A stretch of DNA of 64,000 bases from Gordoniibacillus kamchatkensis (GCF_000829455.1 NZ_JXAK01000005.1:62001-126000); one strand, 5' to 3'. Shown: positions 34,582-43,768, numbered from the stretch's first letter. The notes: generated from the sequence alone by a model not told the origin. Program-made: numbers and translations.

Positions 34582-36069
34582 TTATTCCAGTGGCTGTGGA
34601 AAGGCGATCGGCAGCCAGACAATGAACGTGCTGCCTTCGTCTTTGCGCGTCGTCACTTCGATCGAGCCGCCATGCTCGTCGATGATCCATTTGGCGATCG
34701 ACAAGCCGAGGCCGGTGCCGCTCGTCTTGCCCCGCGATTCGTCAGCACGGTAAAACCGTTCGAAAATATGCGGAATTTCTTCTTTATCCATGCCGATGCC
34801 GGTGTCGGCGATGCGAAGCCCAACCTGTCCGCCCGACCGCAGCGCATCAAGCGTCACGGAGCCGGACGGCGTATACTTGAATGCATTCTCAATAAATATA
34901 AACAGCAGCTGCTGCAAATAATCGCGGCTGCCGATTACGCGCACGCCTTCCAGAGCGTCAAGCGAGCCGACGATCCAATCCGCCTTGCGCTCAAGGAACT
35001 GCGCGCGCCGCGCCACTTCCTCGACGAGAGGCCGCAGCTCAAGCTCGCTCCGCTCCATCTGCACGCCGGCGTCGGCCCTCGCAAGCGACAGCAGGTCGCT
35101 CACGAGGCGGCTCATGCGGTGCGCTTCGCCGGCGATGTCCTGCATCGCCTCCAGCGACAGCTGCAGCTGGGCCGGATCGGCAAGCTGCGTGCCCTGCTCT
35201 TCGGCGCTTCGCCTCCACATTTTTTCGAGCAGATCGACATTGCCTCGTATCGTCGTCAGCGGCGTACGCAGCTCGTGCGAAGCGTCGGAGACGAAGCGCC
35301 GCTGCGCCCGGTACGCCTCGTCGAGCTCCGTGTACATTACGTGAATGCGGTCCAGCATGCCGTTGATCGTATGCGTCAGCCTGCCTACCTCGTCGTTCGG
35401 CCCGTCATACGGAATGCGCCGTCCGAGGTCAGCTCCGTCCTGAATTTGACCCGCGGCGGCGATGACCCGATCGATCGGCCGCAGTGCTTTGCGCGCCAGG
35501 AACAGGCCGACCGAAGCCGCTACGACGATCGTCACAAACGCCAGAAAGGCGAGAATGTACTGCAAAATGTCGAAAAACCGCTCAAACGGACCGACCGGCG
35601 TCGCCATCTGCAGCACCCCGACGAGCCGGTACCCTCCCCCTCCCGCGTTCGGGAGCAGCAGCCGCTTGTTGAACAGCAATACTTCCTGCTTGAATACAGT
35701 GACTTTCTCAAAATAGCTGTCCTTCGACTGCAGCGTTTTGCGCGTATTGTCCGTCACCGGCAGCCTTGCCTTGTACTGCTGCAGCAAGGCGGAGCGGCTG
35801 ACGGTATTGTCGGTAAAGTTATAAATTTGCGTATAGTAAGAGCTCGACATCATGTCTTGGTCGTCCAGCAGCAGATCGAGTCCGCTGCCGCGCAGCGAAT
35901 AAATCGGCAGGATGCGCTGATACGTCGCCTCGGCCTGGCGCTGCAAATCGGCGCGGATTTGGTCGTACAAATAATAATGCAGGAAGAAGTACAGACCGAT
36001 GCCGAAAATGAGCAGCGTGCCCGCCAGGATGCCGGAATACCACATGGTGAGCCGCAGGCGGATCGACAT
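34582..36069 (-). CDS. Sensor histidine kinase (HAMP, HisKA, HATPase), partner of the adjacent OmpR regulator
   Basis: The 495-residue kinase has a first helix at about residues 12-32, an extracellular domain of about 130 residues, a second helix (FLAFVTIVVAASVGLFLA), a HAMP linker (RKALRPIDRVIAAAGQI), the H-box with His near residue 265 (SDASHELRTPLTTIRG), and an ATPase domain (QLLFIFIENAFKYTPSG, GTGLGLSIAKWIIDEHGG). It overlaps in organisation with the response regulator, which ends two bases before its ATG. Because htrA lies immediately upstream in the same orientation, a CssRS/MprAB-like envelope-stress role is plausible. Confidence 0.93.
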   Translation of the reverse strand: MSIRLRLTMWYSGILAGTLLIFGIGLYFFLHYYLYDQIRADLQRQAEATYQRILPIYSLRGSGLDLLLDDQDMMSSSYYTQIYNFTDNTVSRSALLQQYKARLPVTDNTRKTLQSKDSYFEKVTVFKQEVLLFNKRLLLPNAGGGGYRLVGVLQMATPVGPFERFFDILQYILAFLAFVTIVVAASVGLFLARKALRPIDRVIAAAGQIQDGADLGRRIPYDGPNDEVGRLTHTINGMLDRIHVMYTELDEAYRAQRRFVSDASHELRTPLTTIRGNVDLLEKMWRRSAEEQGTQLADPAQLQLSLEAMQDIAGEAHRMSRLVSDLLSLARADAGVQMERSELELRPLVEEVARRAQFLERKADWIVGSLDALEGVRVIGSRDYLQQLLFIFIENAFKYTPSGSVTLDALRSGGQVGLRIADTGIGMDKEEIPHIFERFYRADESRGKTSGTGLGLSIAKWIIDEHGGSIEVTTRKDEGSTFIVWLPIAFPQPLE

Positions 36070-36071
36070 CG

Positions 36072-36758
36072 TCAATCACTCCTCAGCACGTAGCCGGCGC
36101 CGCGGACGGTCTGAATAATGCGCTTATGCCCGTATTCCTCGGTCTTTTGCCGCAGCAAAGCGATATATACCTCGAGCACGTTGGACTCGCCGCTGTAATC
36201 GTAGCCCCATATTTTTTCCATAATGACGTCGCGCGACAGCACCCGTTTCGGATTGAGCAAAAACAGGTGCAGCAGCTCGAACTCTTTGGCCGTCAGCTCG
36301 ATCGGCTGCCCGCCGCGCGTCACCTCGCGCGTATCCAGATCCATCGTCAAATCGTCGTAGCTCAGCTTGTTCGTCGGCGCTTCGCCGCGCTCCGTCCGCC
36401 GGCGCAGCAAAACGCGCACGCGGGCGAGCAGCTCCTCGAGCGCGAACGGCTTCACGAGATAGTCGTCAGCGCCGAGATCGAGCCCCTTCACTCTGTCGCT
36501 CACCTCGTCCTTGGCCGTCAGCATGAGCACGGGCACGTCGATTCCGCCTTCGCGCATGCGGCGCACCACTTCCCAGCCGTCGATCTGCGGCATCATGACG
36601 TCCAAGATGACAAGGTTCGGCTCCTGCTCCAGTATGTGCTTCAGCCCGTCCATGCCGTTCGCCGCCGTCGCCACCGTATACCCTTCGAACGCCAAGGCGC
36701 GGCGCAGCATGGAAGTGATTTTGTCGTCGTCGTCCACGACCAATATTTTTTCTCTCAT
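36072..36758 (-). CDS. OmpR-family response regulator
   Basis: This 228-residue regulator starts MREKILVVDDDDKITSMLRR, with GGGGAGG before the ATG; a longer in-frame leader is unsupported. The phosphoacceptor Asp is near residue 52 (LVILDVMMPQIDGW), and the winged-helix domain carries ELTAKEFELLHLFLLNPKRV and RIIQTVRGAGYVLRS. Two bases separate it from the kinase ATG. It sits between htrA and the kinase on one strand, so it probably controls htrA or related envelope genes. Confidence 0.93.
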   Translation of the reverse strand: MREKILVVDDDDKITSMLRRALAFEGYTVATAANGMDGLKHILEQEPNLVILDVMMPQIDGWEVVRRMREGGIDVPVLMLTAKDEVSDRVKGLDLGADDYLVKPFALEELLARVRVLLRRRTERGEAPTNKLSYDDLTMDLDTREVTRGGQPIELTAKEFELLHLFLLNPKRVLSRDVIMEKIWGYDYSGESNVLEVYIALLRQKTEEYGHKRIIQTVRGAGYVLRSD

Positions 36759-36831
36759 CGGCTCTGTATGCCTCCCCGGTATCGCCGTCATCGGCCTCTT
36801 CCTCCTATTGTAGCAGAATCCGTCATCCTGC

Positions 36832-36876
36832 AAAAAGAAGCAGAGCCCCGGAGCGCCGGAAGGCCCTGCTTCTGCG
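36832..36876 (-). terminator. Terminator of htrA
   Basis: GAAGCAGGGCCTTCCGG pairs with CCGGGGCTCTGCTTC, followed by TTTTTG on the minus strand, about 50 bases after the htrA stop. Confidence 0.75.
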
Positions 36877-36923
36877 AAGCATATATGCGAACCGGTCCGC
36901 AAGGCGGCCCGGGAATTCGCACG

Positions 36924-38522
36924 TTACTGCTGTTGGTTCAGGTCGGAATTTTGATTCCGGTCGCCGACCGTAACGACGATGTCTTGCTTCTGGCCGTTGC
37001 GGACGATTGTGAGCGTCAGCTTGTCGCCCACTTTCGCGGCTTGAACTTTTTTCGTCAAATCGTCCTTGCCGGTTACCTTCTGCCCGTTTATAGCCGTAAT
37101 GACGTCGTATTGCCGGATGCCTGCGGCGAACGCCGGCGTTTTGCGCGGTACGTCCATCACGAGAGCGCCGTCCGTGTTGTCCAGCTTCAGGTCGCTCACA
37201 TAATCTTTCGGAATGTCGGTTACCGAGACGCCGATGTACGGAGCCGGTTCTTTCGGAATTTTAATGTTGTTCTTCAGGTTGTTAAGAACCGACGACACCG
37301 TGCTGGTCGGGATCGCGAAACCGATGCCTTGCGCCTGCGCGCTGACGGCGGTGTTGATGCCGATTACTTCGCCGTTCATATTGAGCAGCGGGCCGCCGGA
37401 GTTGCCGGGGTTGATCGCCGCGTCCGTTTGGAACAAGTGCTTGTAGTTGCGGGTGCCCTTCTGGTCCGGAATGGAAATCGGACGCTCTTTGGCGGACAGT
37501 ACGCCGACCGTGACGGTATAGTCGAAGTCGTACGGGTTGCCGATCGCGACGACCCAGTCGCCGATTTGCATGTCGTCGGAGTTGCCGATCGGCAGCGTCG
37601 GGAAATCTTTGTCGCCTTCGATTTTCAGCGCCGCCAGGTCAAGGTCGTACGAGCTGCCGAGCAGCTTCGCCGTAAACGGCTTGTCGTATCCTTGGACGTA
37701 CACGTTGATTTGGTCGGCGCCGTCGACGACGTGCTCGTTCGTCAAAATGTAGCCGGATTTCTCGAAAATAAATCCGGTCCCCAGCCCGTTCGGCTGCAGG
37801 CCGTTTTGGTTCTGGTTCGGCTGCTGCTGCGAGGAGCCGTCGTCGCCGAACATGTCGCCGAAAAACTGGCGGAAGAACGGATCGTTCATAAACGGGTTGT
37901 TGCGGCTGCTCGCCTTCGGTTTAACGAGCGTCTCCACTTTGACGACGGCCGGGCTCGCTTGCTTGAAGATGGCCGATACGCTGCCCGGCCGTTCGATGTC
38001 GAGCGCCGCCGTTTTCGGGCTGCCTCCGCCGCCGGCGCTCGTCGTCTGGGCCGGTGCGCTCGATGCGAGCGGATGCGTGCCGCCGGTAAACAGATTCATT
38101 TTGTCGGATGCGAACATGAGCGAGCCGACTACGAGCGCGCCGGCCAGGAAGGCGGAAAACACGCTCTTCAGCGAGCTGCGCGGGCTCTTCGGGGGCTGCC
38201 AGCCGCCGCCGAAGCCGCTTTGCTGGCCGCCGGCATCCGTATAGCCGAACGAGCGGACAGGACGCGGCGGCGTCACTTCCACACTGCCGCTGTTTCCGTT
38301 CGTCGTCGACGTATACGAAGTAGATTCGGCGCCTGCGCTCCGCTCGGAGGCCGAAGATTTATAGGGGCCGTAAGAGTAATAGTAAGACGGCTTATCTTCG
38401 GCGCCACCTGCTTTACTTTCCGCAGCTTGCTGCCGCTCGCGGGCTTCGCTTTCGTGAGCTTCGCCTTCGCTCTGCGGCTTGAAAAAGTCGCTATAATCGC
38501 GTTTGTTGTTTTCGTCGTTCAT
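36924..38522 (-). CDS. htrA: Membrane-anchored HtrA/DegP-like serine protease
   Basis: The 532-residue protein has a long, low-complexity cytosolic N-terminus, one membrane anchor (SVFSAFLAGALVVGSLMFAS), an extracellular trypsin-like domain with catalytic His in NEHVVDG, Asp in YDLDLAALKI and Ser in GNSGGPLL, and one C-terminal PDZ domain (PYIGVSVTDIPKD through TAINGQKVTGKDDLTKKVQA). It degrades misfolded proteins at the cell surface. The start MNDENNKRDYSDFF at 38522 has GGAGGG upstream. The N-terminal tail of more than 120 residues is long compared with Bacillus HtrA. A two-component system follows. Confidence 0.94.
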   Translation of the reverse strand: MNDENNKRDYSDFFKPQSEGEAHESEARERQQAAESKAGGAEDKPSYYYSYGPYKSSASERSAGAESTSYTSTTNGNSGSVEVTPPRPVRSFGYTDAGGQQSGFGGGWQPPKSPRSSLKSVFSAFLAGALVVGSLMFASDKMNLFTGGTHPLASSAPAQTTSAGGGGSPKTAALDIERPGSVSAIFKQASPAVVKVETLVKPKASSRNNPFMNDPFFRQFFGDMFGDDGSSQQQPNQNQNGLQPNGLGTGFIFEKSGYILTNEHVVDGADQINVYVQGYDKPFTAKLLGSSYDLDLAALKIEGDKDFPTLPIGNSDDMQIGDWVVAIGNPYDFDYTVTVGVLSAKERPISIPDQKGTRNYKHLFQTDAAINPGNSGGPLLNMNGEVIGINTAVSAQAQGIGFAIPTSTVSSVLNNLKNNIKIPKEPAPYIGVSVTDIPKDYVSDLKLDNTDGALVMDVPRKTPAFAAGIRQYDVITAINGQKVTGKDDLTKKVQAAKVGDKLTLTIVRNGQKQDIVVTVGDRNQNSDLNQQQ

Positions 38523-38661
38523 AGCATCATCCCTCCGGTTATCAATAGATGCGCCAGTAGCATCAGGCACACAAGTGCTTGCGTATAGCTTTGTATGGCT
38601 CTATCATGCACTCGCAACCTTAAACGCACATTAAAAATCGATAAATCGGAGGTAAAAGATT

Positions 38662-38838
38662 CAGGCTGCCCAAGAAAGTATGGCTTCACTGCGGATTGGG
38701 AATGTCGGTCTCCGGCTTCGTTGAAATCGTGTTCCAATGAATTCGAAGGAGAATATGGTTGGAACACGATTTCAAGGCGCCCGCTCCGCTCTCCGCCCCA
38801 CATTCCCATCCTCCGCTTCGCCTTTCTCGGGCAGCCTG
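38662..38838. repeat. Dispersed hairpin repeat, copy C (most complete)
   Basis: Perfect 10-bp terminal inverted arms CAGGCTGCCC / GGGCAGCCTG bound a 177-bp element. Inner stems are GGGAATGT / ACATTCCC and TTGAAATCGTGTTCC / GGAACACGATTTCAA around a loop with AATGAATTCGAAGG. It lies between htrA and the convergent end of yugN. Relatives are at 6367, 10963 and 56826. Confidence 0.85.
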
Positions 38839-38845
38839 AAACGCT

Positions 38846-39264
38846 TTACACTTTGTGCTGCCAGCTATCTTCGATCTGCCGAAGTATGCGAGTGGCGTCC
38901 TCCACCCAATTGTCTTCTACGTCCGCATCGGCGTCCAGCGGCGCCTGGAACTGGTCGACAAGCGCTCCGGCCGTTTCGGCGTCGGCTTGCGGGTCAAGCC
39001 CTTCGTTGTACACGTGCTTCAGAACGAACGGCTGCCCGAACTCAACGGTAGCCTCGTCTCTTCCGTTTCCGCGTCAATAGCCCCGTCTCTCGACTGGAAC
39101 GGTATGCGCAGCCATACTTTGCGCGCCTCGTCGAGCGGCCGGTCGAAATAGCCGCTGTCGTAATCCCAGTTGCCGCCGACCGTGAATTGATAGGCGGCGA
39201 GCCGGTCGCGCGCCTTGTCGAACGACTCTACTTGATGCTCCAAAGAAGATTGCAACGGTTTCAT
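38846..39264 (-). CDS. yugN: YugN-like family protein, single-base frameshift
   Basis: The frame begins MKPLQSSLEHQVESFDKARD with GGAGGAA upstream. YugN-like features are the internal GGNWDYDSGYFDRPLDEAR and KVWLRIPFQ. At about 39053 one G is missing from a GG pair, after which ATVEFGQPFVLKHVYNEGLD continues in the next frame to the stop at 38846. The corrected length is 139 residues, close to the family norm. Function is unknown. It ends eight bases from hairpin repeat copy C. Confidence 0.75.
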
Positions 39265-39342
39265 GCGCAGCTTCCTCCTGCTTGCCGGGTTGCCCGGCAT
39301 CGTGATGCCTGTAGCGTGCGCCTTGCTTCCGTTTTTTATGTG

Positions 39343-40008
39343 TCAGCTGCCCTGCTTGCCAATCCACCCTTTGCGGTGGGCGAAGATGGCGAGCTGCGTC
39401 CGGTCTTCGAGCTCGCATTTCATGAGCAGATTGCTGACGTGCGTTTTGACGGTCTTGATACTGATATGCAGCGTTTCGGAAATTTCCTTGTTCGTTTTCC
39501 CCTCGGCGATGAGCAGCAGCACTTCTTTCTCGCGCGCCGTCAAATCGTCCGCTTCGTCCGGAGCGTTGCGCTGTCTCAGCCCGCGCGTCAAGGCGAGCGA
39601 CACCTCCGAATTCATGACCGGGACGCCGCGCGCCGCGCTAAGCACCGTAGCGACAAGCTGGTCGGACGATACCGTCTTCAGCACATAGTTCATCGCCCCG
39701 GCCTCCACCGCCTGCACGACCTTCGCTTCTTCGAGAAAGCTCGTCAGCATGACGACGCGGATGTCGGGATACAGCCCCGTCACCTCGCGCGTCGTTTCTA
39801 TCCCGTCCATTACCGGCATCATCAAGTCTACCAGCATCACGTCCGGCCTCGCCTCCGGCGCCATGTCCGCCAGCAGCCGCAGCGCTTCTTTGCCGTTGCC
39901 GGCTTCGGCGACGACAGCCAGCTCCGGTTCGAGCGCCATATACGTCTTCAGCCCGGCCCGCACCATATCGTGATCGTCCACGATCATTACTTTGACTTGT
40001 CCGCTCAT
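39343..40008 (-). CDS. liaR: LiaR-type response regulator (NarL/LuxR family)
   Basis: The 221-residue protein has a receiver domain with phosphoacceptor Asp61 (VMLVDLMMPVMDG) and a LuxR-type HTH (LTAREKEVLLLIAEGKTNKE, then LHISIKTVKTHVSNLLMKCE). Its ATG overlaps the stop of the kinase gene (ATGA). Together with liaS and liaF it forms the three-component envelope-stress system that responds to lipid II-binding antibiotics in Bacillus. The C-terminal end HRKGWIGKQGS fits LiaR/VraR. Confidence 0.93.
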   Translation of the reverse strand: MSGQVKVMIVDDHDMVRAGLKTYMALEPELAVVAEAGNGKEALRLLADMAPEARPDVMLVDLMMPVMDGIETTREVTGLYPDIRVVMLTSFLEEAKVVQAVEAGAMNYVLKTVSSDQLVATVLSAARGVPVMNSEVSLALTRGLRQRNAPDEADDLTAREKEVLLLIAEGKTNKEISETLHISIKTVKTHVSNLLMKCELEDRTQLAIFAHRKGWIGKQGS

Positions 40009-41090
40009 TGTTCCGCCGTTCCCCCCGCAGTTTTGCTTCGATTCGCCGCCTCGTCAGCCTTGGACGGGGCGGACGCGAATTTCGGAATGCGCACCCGCAC
40101 TGTCGTCCCGGTGCCGAGCCGGCTCACGATCTCGACTTCACCGCCGAGCTTCTGCGCCCGCTCCCGCATCGTCGCAAGCCCGTGCGATGTCGACGGCAGC
40201 TCGCTTTTGGCGAACCCTTTGCCGTTATCCTGCACAAGCAGCACGTATTGGTGGCCGGTATCCTGCAGCTGCAGCTCCACTTGCGTAGCGGCCGCGTGCT
40301 TGACGATGTTCGCCATGCTTTCCTGAATAATTAAAAATAACTGCTGTTCAAGCGCCTCCGGCAACTCCTCGCTCACCTGGCAATCCAGCAAGCCTTGCAA
40401 GTCGCTTGCCCTGCAATATTCCGGGAACCACGTTTCCAGCGCCGCCTGCAGCGACTTGCCGTCAAGCTCGATCGGCCGCAGCTGCGAAATGAGCCCGCGC
40501 ATTTGTTTTTGCGCGTGGTGCGACATGCGGATCAGCTGCTCCATGAGCCCCGCCGCCGTATCCGGGTTGCGCTCGAGCACTTTCGGCAGCGACGACGCCG
40601 ACATATGAATGGCGAACAGCTCTTGACTGACCGTGTCGTGCAGGTCGCGGGCCAGCCGCCGCCGCTCTTCCATAACCGCAGCCTCCACCTGCGCGAATTC
40701 GGCCAAGGCCGAGTCGCCGCCGAGCTTTTGCAGCAGCTGCATCCGCTCGCCGAGCGAGCGCGCCATCCGGTTGAATTCGCCGAAAATGTGGCGGAACGGA
40801 TCGCCCTGTTCGACGGGTATGCGCCGCGTAAAGTTGCCTTTGGACAGCTCCAAAAGCGCAAGATGCAGGCTGTCCAGCTTGCGCTGCAGCCATTTGGCCG
40901 CGGCATAGCCGACGGCCTGCCCGATCAGCACGACAGCGGCGACGACCCCGAGCAGCACGTCGATGCGGCCGAGCTCGGCCTGATAATATTGATAAGCCGC
41001 AAACAAGCACGCCAGACTGAGAAGGCTCGCGGTCAAAAAATAGACCATGAGCCTCCACTTCATATTGAATTCCCGGATTCTTTGCAGCAT
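40005..41090 (-). CDS. liaS: LiaS-type sensor histidine kinase
   Basis: The 361-residue intramembrane-sensing kinase has two closely spaced membrane helices (about residues 13-31 and 44-63) with almost no extracellular loop, a HAMP linker, the phosphoacceptor His151 in LARDLHDTVSQELF (HisKA_3), and an ATPase domain with NIVKHAAA, DNGKGF and GLATMRERA. Such kinases need LiaF as accessory inhibitor. It lies 10 bases after liaF and overlaps liaR by four bases. Confidence 0.94.
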   Translation of the reverse strand: MLQRIREFNMKWRLMVYFLTASLLSLACLFAAYQYYQAELGRIDVLLGVVAAVVLIGQAVGYAAAKWLQRKLDSLHLALLELSKGNFTRRIPVEQGDPFRHIFGEFNRMARSLGERMQLLQKLGGDSALAEFAQVEAAVMEERRRLARDLHDTVSQELFAIHMSASSLPKVLERNPDTAAGLMEQLIRMSHHAQKQMRGLISQLRPIELDGKSLQAALETWFPEYCRASDLQGLLDCQVSEELPEALEQQLFLIIQESMANIVKHAAATQVELQLQDTGHQYVLLVQDNGKGFAKSELPSTSHGLATMRERAQKLGGEVEIVSRLGTGTTVRVRIPKFASAPSKADEAANRSKTAGGTAEQ

Positions 41091-41100
41091 CGCCTTCCGT

Positions 41101-42132
41101 TCAACCTACTTTCTGTACGAGCACATCGCCGACGAACGCGCTGACGATGAGCCGGATTTTTCGATCGGATTCGCGGTAATGCGGCGTTTCGGTGCGAATG
41201 TTGCGGAACATGCCCGCCTCGTGGCGGTCCAGCACGTGCATATCGCCGATAAACGACGATGCGGTGACCGCGATTTCCACTTCGACGTCGGCGGGAACGA
41301 GCATTTTCACGTCGCCGATGAACGTCGATACGACAAGCTTCGTCTCGCCGAGCGGAATCGTCGCTTTCGTGAGGTCGATGAGCGTATCCCCAATGAAATG
41401 GGAGATCGTCATCGGCTGCAAATCCCAGTAATCTTTGCCGAGAAAGACGTCGCCGATAAAGCCGGACTTGTGCTGGACCGGTCCGGAGCCGGGGCCGAAC
41501 GTCGAAATGTAGTCGTCGCCGTAATCGTAATGATGGTTATGGTGCCACTGATGAGCGCGCCATTCGCGGCGGGCCCGCTTGCGCTCCCATCTTTCCGCCG
41601 CCTTCTCCGCTTTGTATGCCGCCTTGTCGGCATGTTCCCCGACTTTCGAGGCTACTTCGTCGATTTTATCCGCTACTTGAGCCGACGCCTTGTCTTTCCA
41701 CTCTTCCCATTTTCCGCCGTCCGGAGCGGGCGGCCGCTCTCCGTAAATCTCGTAATAGGAGCGGTCCGGATGGCGGCGCGTCTGTTCGTGGCGGTTCCGC
41801 GGCGAAGGGCGGAACATGAGCGCAAGCCCGAACAGGATGAGCGCCGCCGGGCCGAGATAAGCGAACAGCTCCCCGATCGACAGGCCGGTAATACCGAGAT
41901 TATGCAGAAGGAAGACGACGCCTACGCCGCAGACGATCAAATTCCAGATGCCTGCGCCCCAGCCGTGCCTCCAGCTGCTTAGCAAACCGCTGAAGCCGGC
42001 CATAATAATGAATACGGGCCAGTACGTGCTTAGCAAAGTTTTAAGGTCAACGGTGATAACCCCGAGCTGTTCGAGCAAAAACAAGACGCCGGCATCGATT
42101 AAAACCAATCCCCAAAAGAAGCGTTGCAGCAT
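41101..42132 (-). CDS. liaF: LiaF, membrane inhibitor of the LiaRS system
   Basis: The N-terminus has four membrane helices (RFFWGLVLIDAGVLFLLEQL, and segments around VFIIMAGFSGLL, IWNLIVCGVGVVFLLHNL and LFAYLGPAALILFGLALM), then a long charged linker, then the C-terminal LiaF/DUF2154 domain in which FIGD recurs four times (FIGDVFLG, FIGDTLID, FIGDVKML, FIGDMHVL) before SAFVGDVLVQK. At 343 residues it is longer than the 241-residue B. subtilis protein because of the linker. In Bacillus LiaF keeps LiaS off until stress. It is the first gene of the liaFSR operon and divergent from amt. Confidence 0.92.
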   Translation of the reverse strand: MLQRFFWGLVLIDAGVLFLLEQLGVITVDLKTLLSTYWPVFIIMAGFSGLLSSWRHGWGAGIWNLIVCGVGVVFLLHNLGITGLSIGELFAYLGPAALILFGLALMFRPSPRNRHEQTRRHPDRSYYEIYGERPPAPDGGKWEEWKDKASAQVADKIDEVASKVGEHADKAAYKAEKAAERWERKRARREWRAHQWHHNHHYDYGDDYISTFGPGSGPVQHKSGFIGDVFLGKDYWDLQPMTISHFIGDTLIDLTKATIPLGETKLVVSTFIGDVKMLVPADVEVEIAVTASSFIGDMHVLDRHEAGMFRNIRTETPHYRESDRKIRLIVSAFVGDVLVQKVG

Positions 42133-42335
42133 AAGTTGTCCCTCTCTTTGCGATGATGGCGCCTGGTCGGCTGCCTTGTACGTTCAGTGTAACGGAACGG
42201 AAAGAAGTTGAAAAGAGACGGGGGTTGGAGCGCAAACTCGGTCTGGAGACTGAATTTAAACATAACATTTGGTGTAATGTATATTGTCTATGCCGGAATT
42301 TCAGCACCATTCGTTACATTACCTCACGTATTTCA

Positions 42336-42365
42336 TTGACACTTTTTGAAACCGCGCCGTATAAT
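42336..42365 (+). promoter_or_regulatory. Sigma-A-type promoter of amt
   Basis: A perfect TTGACA at 42336-42341 and perfect TATAAT at 42360-42365 are 18 bp apart, 53 bases before the amt start codon. No exact GlnR/TnrA box was found upstream. Confidence 0.85.
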
Positions 42366-42417
42366 TAGGTTCGGCTTCGATTTCATGTTAGATTTCTTGC
42401 TCAGGAGGGGCTTATCC

Positions 42418-43716
42418 ATGACTTTGGAAGCGTTGTCCAGCGGGCTGGACACGATATGGGTTGTATTGACCGCAGCGATGATTTTGCTTATGGAGGGCGG
42501 GTTCGCTCTGCTCGAGGCCGGCTTCGTGCGCCAAAAAAACGCGGTCAGCATCATCATGAAAGTATTCGTCGACATCGCCTTCGGCGCGCTTATGTTCTAT
42601 ACCGTCGGCTTCGGTCTTATGTACGGCAAAGATAGCGGGGGCGTTATCGGCACCAGCGGCTTTTTGCTGGGAGGCGATTTGTCCCATATTAAGCTCTCCA
42701 TCTCGCACGAAACGTACTGGTTGTTCCAATGCGCCTTCGTTATCGCCGTCATCTCCATCGTATCGGGGGCTGTGGCGGAACGAATCAACTTTCGGGCCTA
42801 CATCTTATATACGATACTGATGACCGCGTTCATTTACCCGATTGCCGGGCATTGGGTTTGGAGCGTCGGCGGCTGGCTCGCGGGATTCGGCATGATCGAT
42901 TTCGCCGGCTCTGCCGTCATCCACGCCCTCGGCGGCTTTTCCGCGCTCGCGGCGGCGATGCTGATCGGTCCGCGCATCGGCAAATACGGGGCGGACGGGT
43001 CTGCCAATATCGTGCCGCCGTCCAATTTGCCGCTCGCTTCCGTCGGCGCCTTCATTCTCTGGTTCGGCTGGTTCGGCTTCAACTCCGGCTCCACGCTCAG
43101 CGCCACGAACGGCTCGATCGGCCATATCGCCGTTACCACGATGCTGGCTGCAGCGTCCGGCTCGGCGGCATGCATCCTGTTCACGATGCTGCGCTACCGC
43201 AAAGCCGACCCGCCGATGGTCATCAACGGCGCCCTGGCAGGTCTTGTCGGCATCACCGCCGGCTGCGCCTTCGTCAGCGACATCGCCGCCATCCTCATCG
43301 GCGTCGTGTGCGGCATCGCCATGGTGTTTGCAACCGAATTCCTCGATTCGAAACGGATCGACGATCCGGTCGGCGCTTTTGCCGTACACGGCGTCAGCGG
43401 CTCGATCGGGACGCTCGCGGTCGGCCTGTTCGCGATGCCGGATTTGACGCAAAGCGTCGGCCGCGGCTACGCCGGCTTGCTGTACGGCGGCGGCTGGTCG
43501 CTGCTCGGCGTGCAGGCGCTAGGCCTTGCCGTATGCTGCCTGTGGGGCTTCGCTGTAACGTGGTTTGGCTGCAAAGCGATCAACAAGCTGACCCCGCTGC
43601 GCGTTTCGCGCGACGAAGAGCTCGTCGGCCTGGACGTCGGCATTCACGGCGTGCCGGCCTACAGCAACGAGGACGGCTTCCTTGAGCTCGGCTCGTTGAA
43701 AACCGAACCTAAATGA
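42418..43716 (+). CDS. amt: Ammonium transporter
   Basis: This 432-residue transporter of the Amt/MEP/Rh family has eleven membrane helices. Family motifs are present: GGFALLEAGFVR near the N-terminus, the pore residues in FQCAFV and AVIHALGGFSAL, and GFNSGSTLSATNGS, LAGLVGITAGCA and AVHGVSGSIGTLAVG. It imports ammonium, probably feeding the glutamine synthetase at 30221. The ATG has AGGAGG upstream; no glnK follows. A terminator lies 14 bases after the stop. Confidence 0.95.
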   Translation: MTLEALSSGLDTIWVVLTAAMILLMEGGFALLEAGFVRQKNAVSIIMKVFVDIAFGALMFYTVGFGLMYGKDSGGVIGTSGFLLGGDLSHIKLSISHETYWLFQCAFVIAVISIVSGAVAERINFRAYILYTILMTAFIYPIAGHWVWSVGGWLAGFGMIDFAGSAVIHALGGFSALAAAMLIGPRIGKYGADGSANIVPPSNLPLASVGAFILWFGWFGFNSGSTLSATNGSIGHIAVTTMLAAASGSAACILFTMLRYRKADPPMVINGALAGLVGITAGCAFVSDIAAILIGVVCGIAMVFATEFLDSKRIDDPVGAFAVHGVSGSIGTLAVGLFAMPDLTQSVGRGYAGLLYGGGWSLLGVQALGLAVCCLWGFAVTWFGCKAINKLTPLRVSRDEELVGLDVGIHGVPAYSNEDGFLELGSLKTEPK

Positions 43717-43729
43717 GGCAGGCAACAAC

Positions 43730-43768
43730 AAATCCCGGCTTCTCCATCGGGAAGAGGCCGGGATTTTT
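43730..43768 (+). terminator. Terminator of amt
   Basis: AAATCCCGGC pairs with GCCGGGATTT, followed by TTTTT on the plus strand. Confidence 0.8.

Noticed and set aside
36126-38588. An 820-codon plus-strand frame
   Set aside because: It is antisense to htrA and its response regulator; Arg/His-rich shadow without domains.
42240-42336. GlnR/TnrA box upstream of amt
   Set aside because: Several TGTnA-like half-sites occur, but none gives a full TGTnAn7TnACA match.
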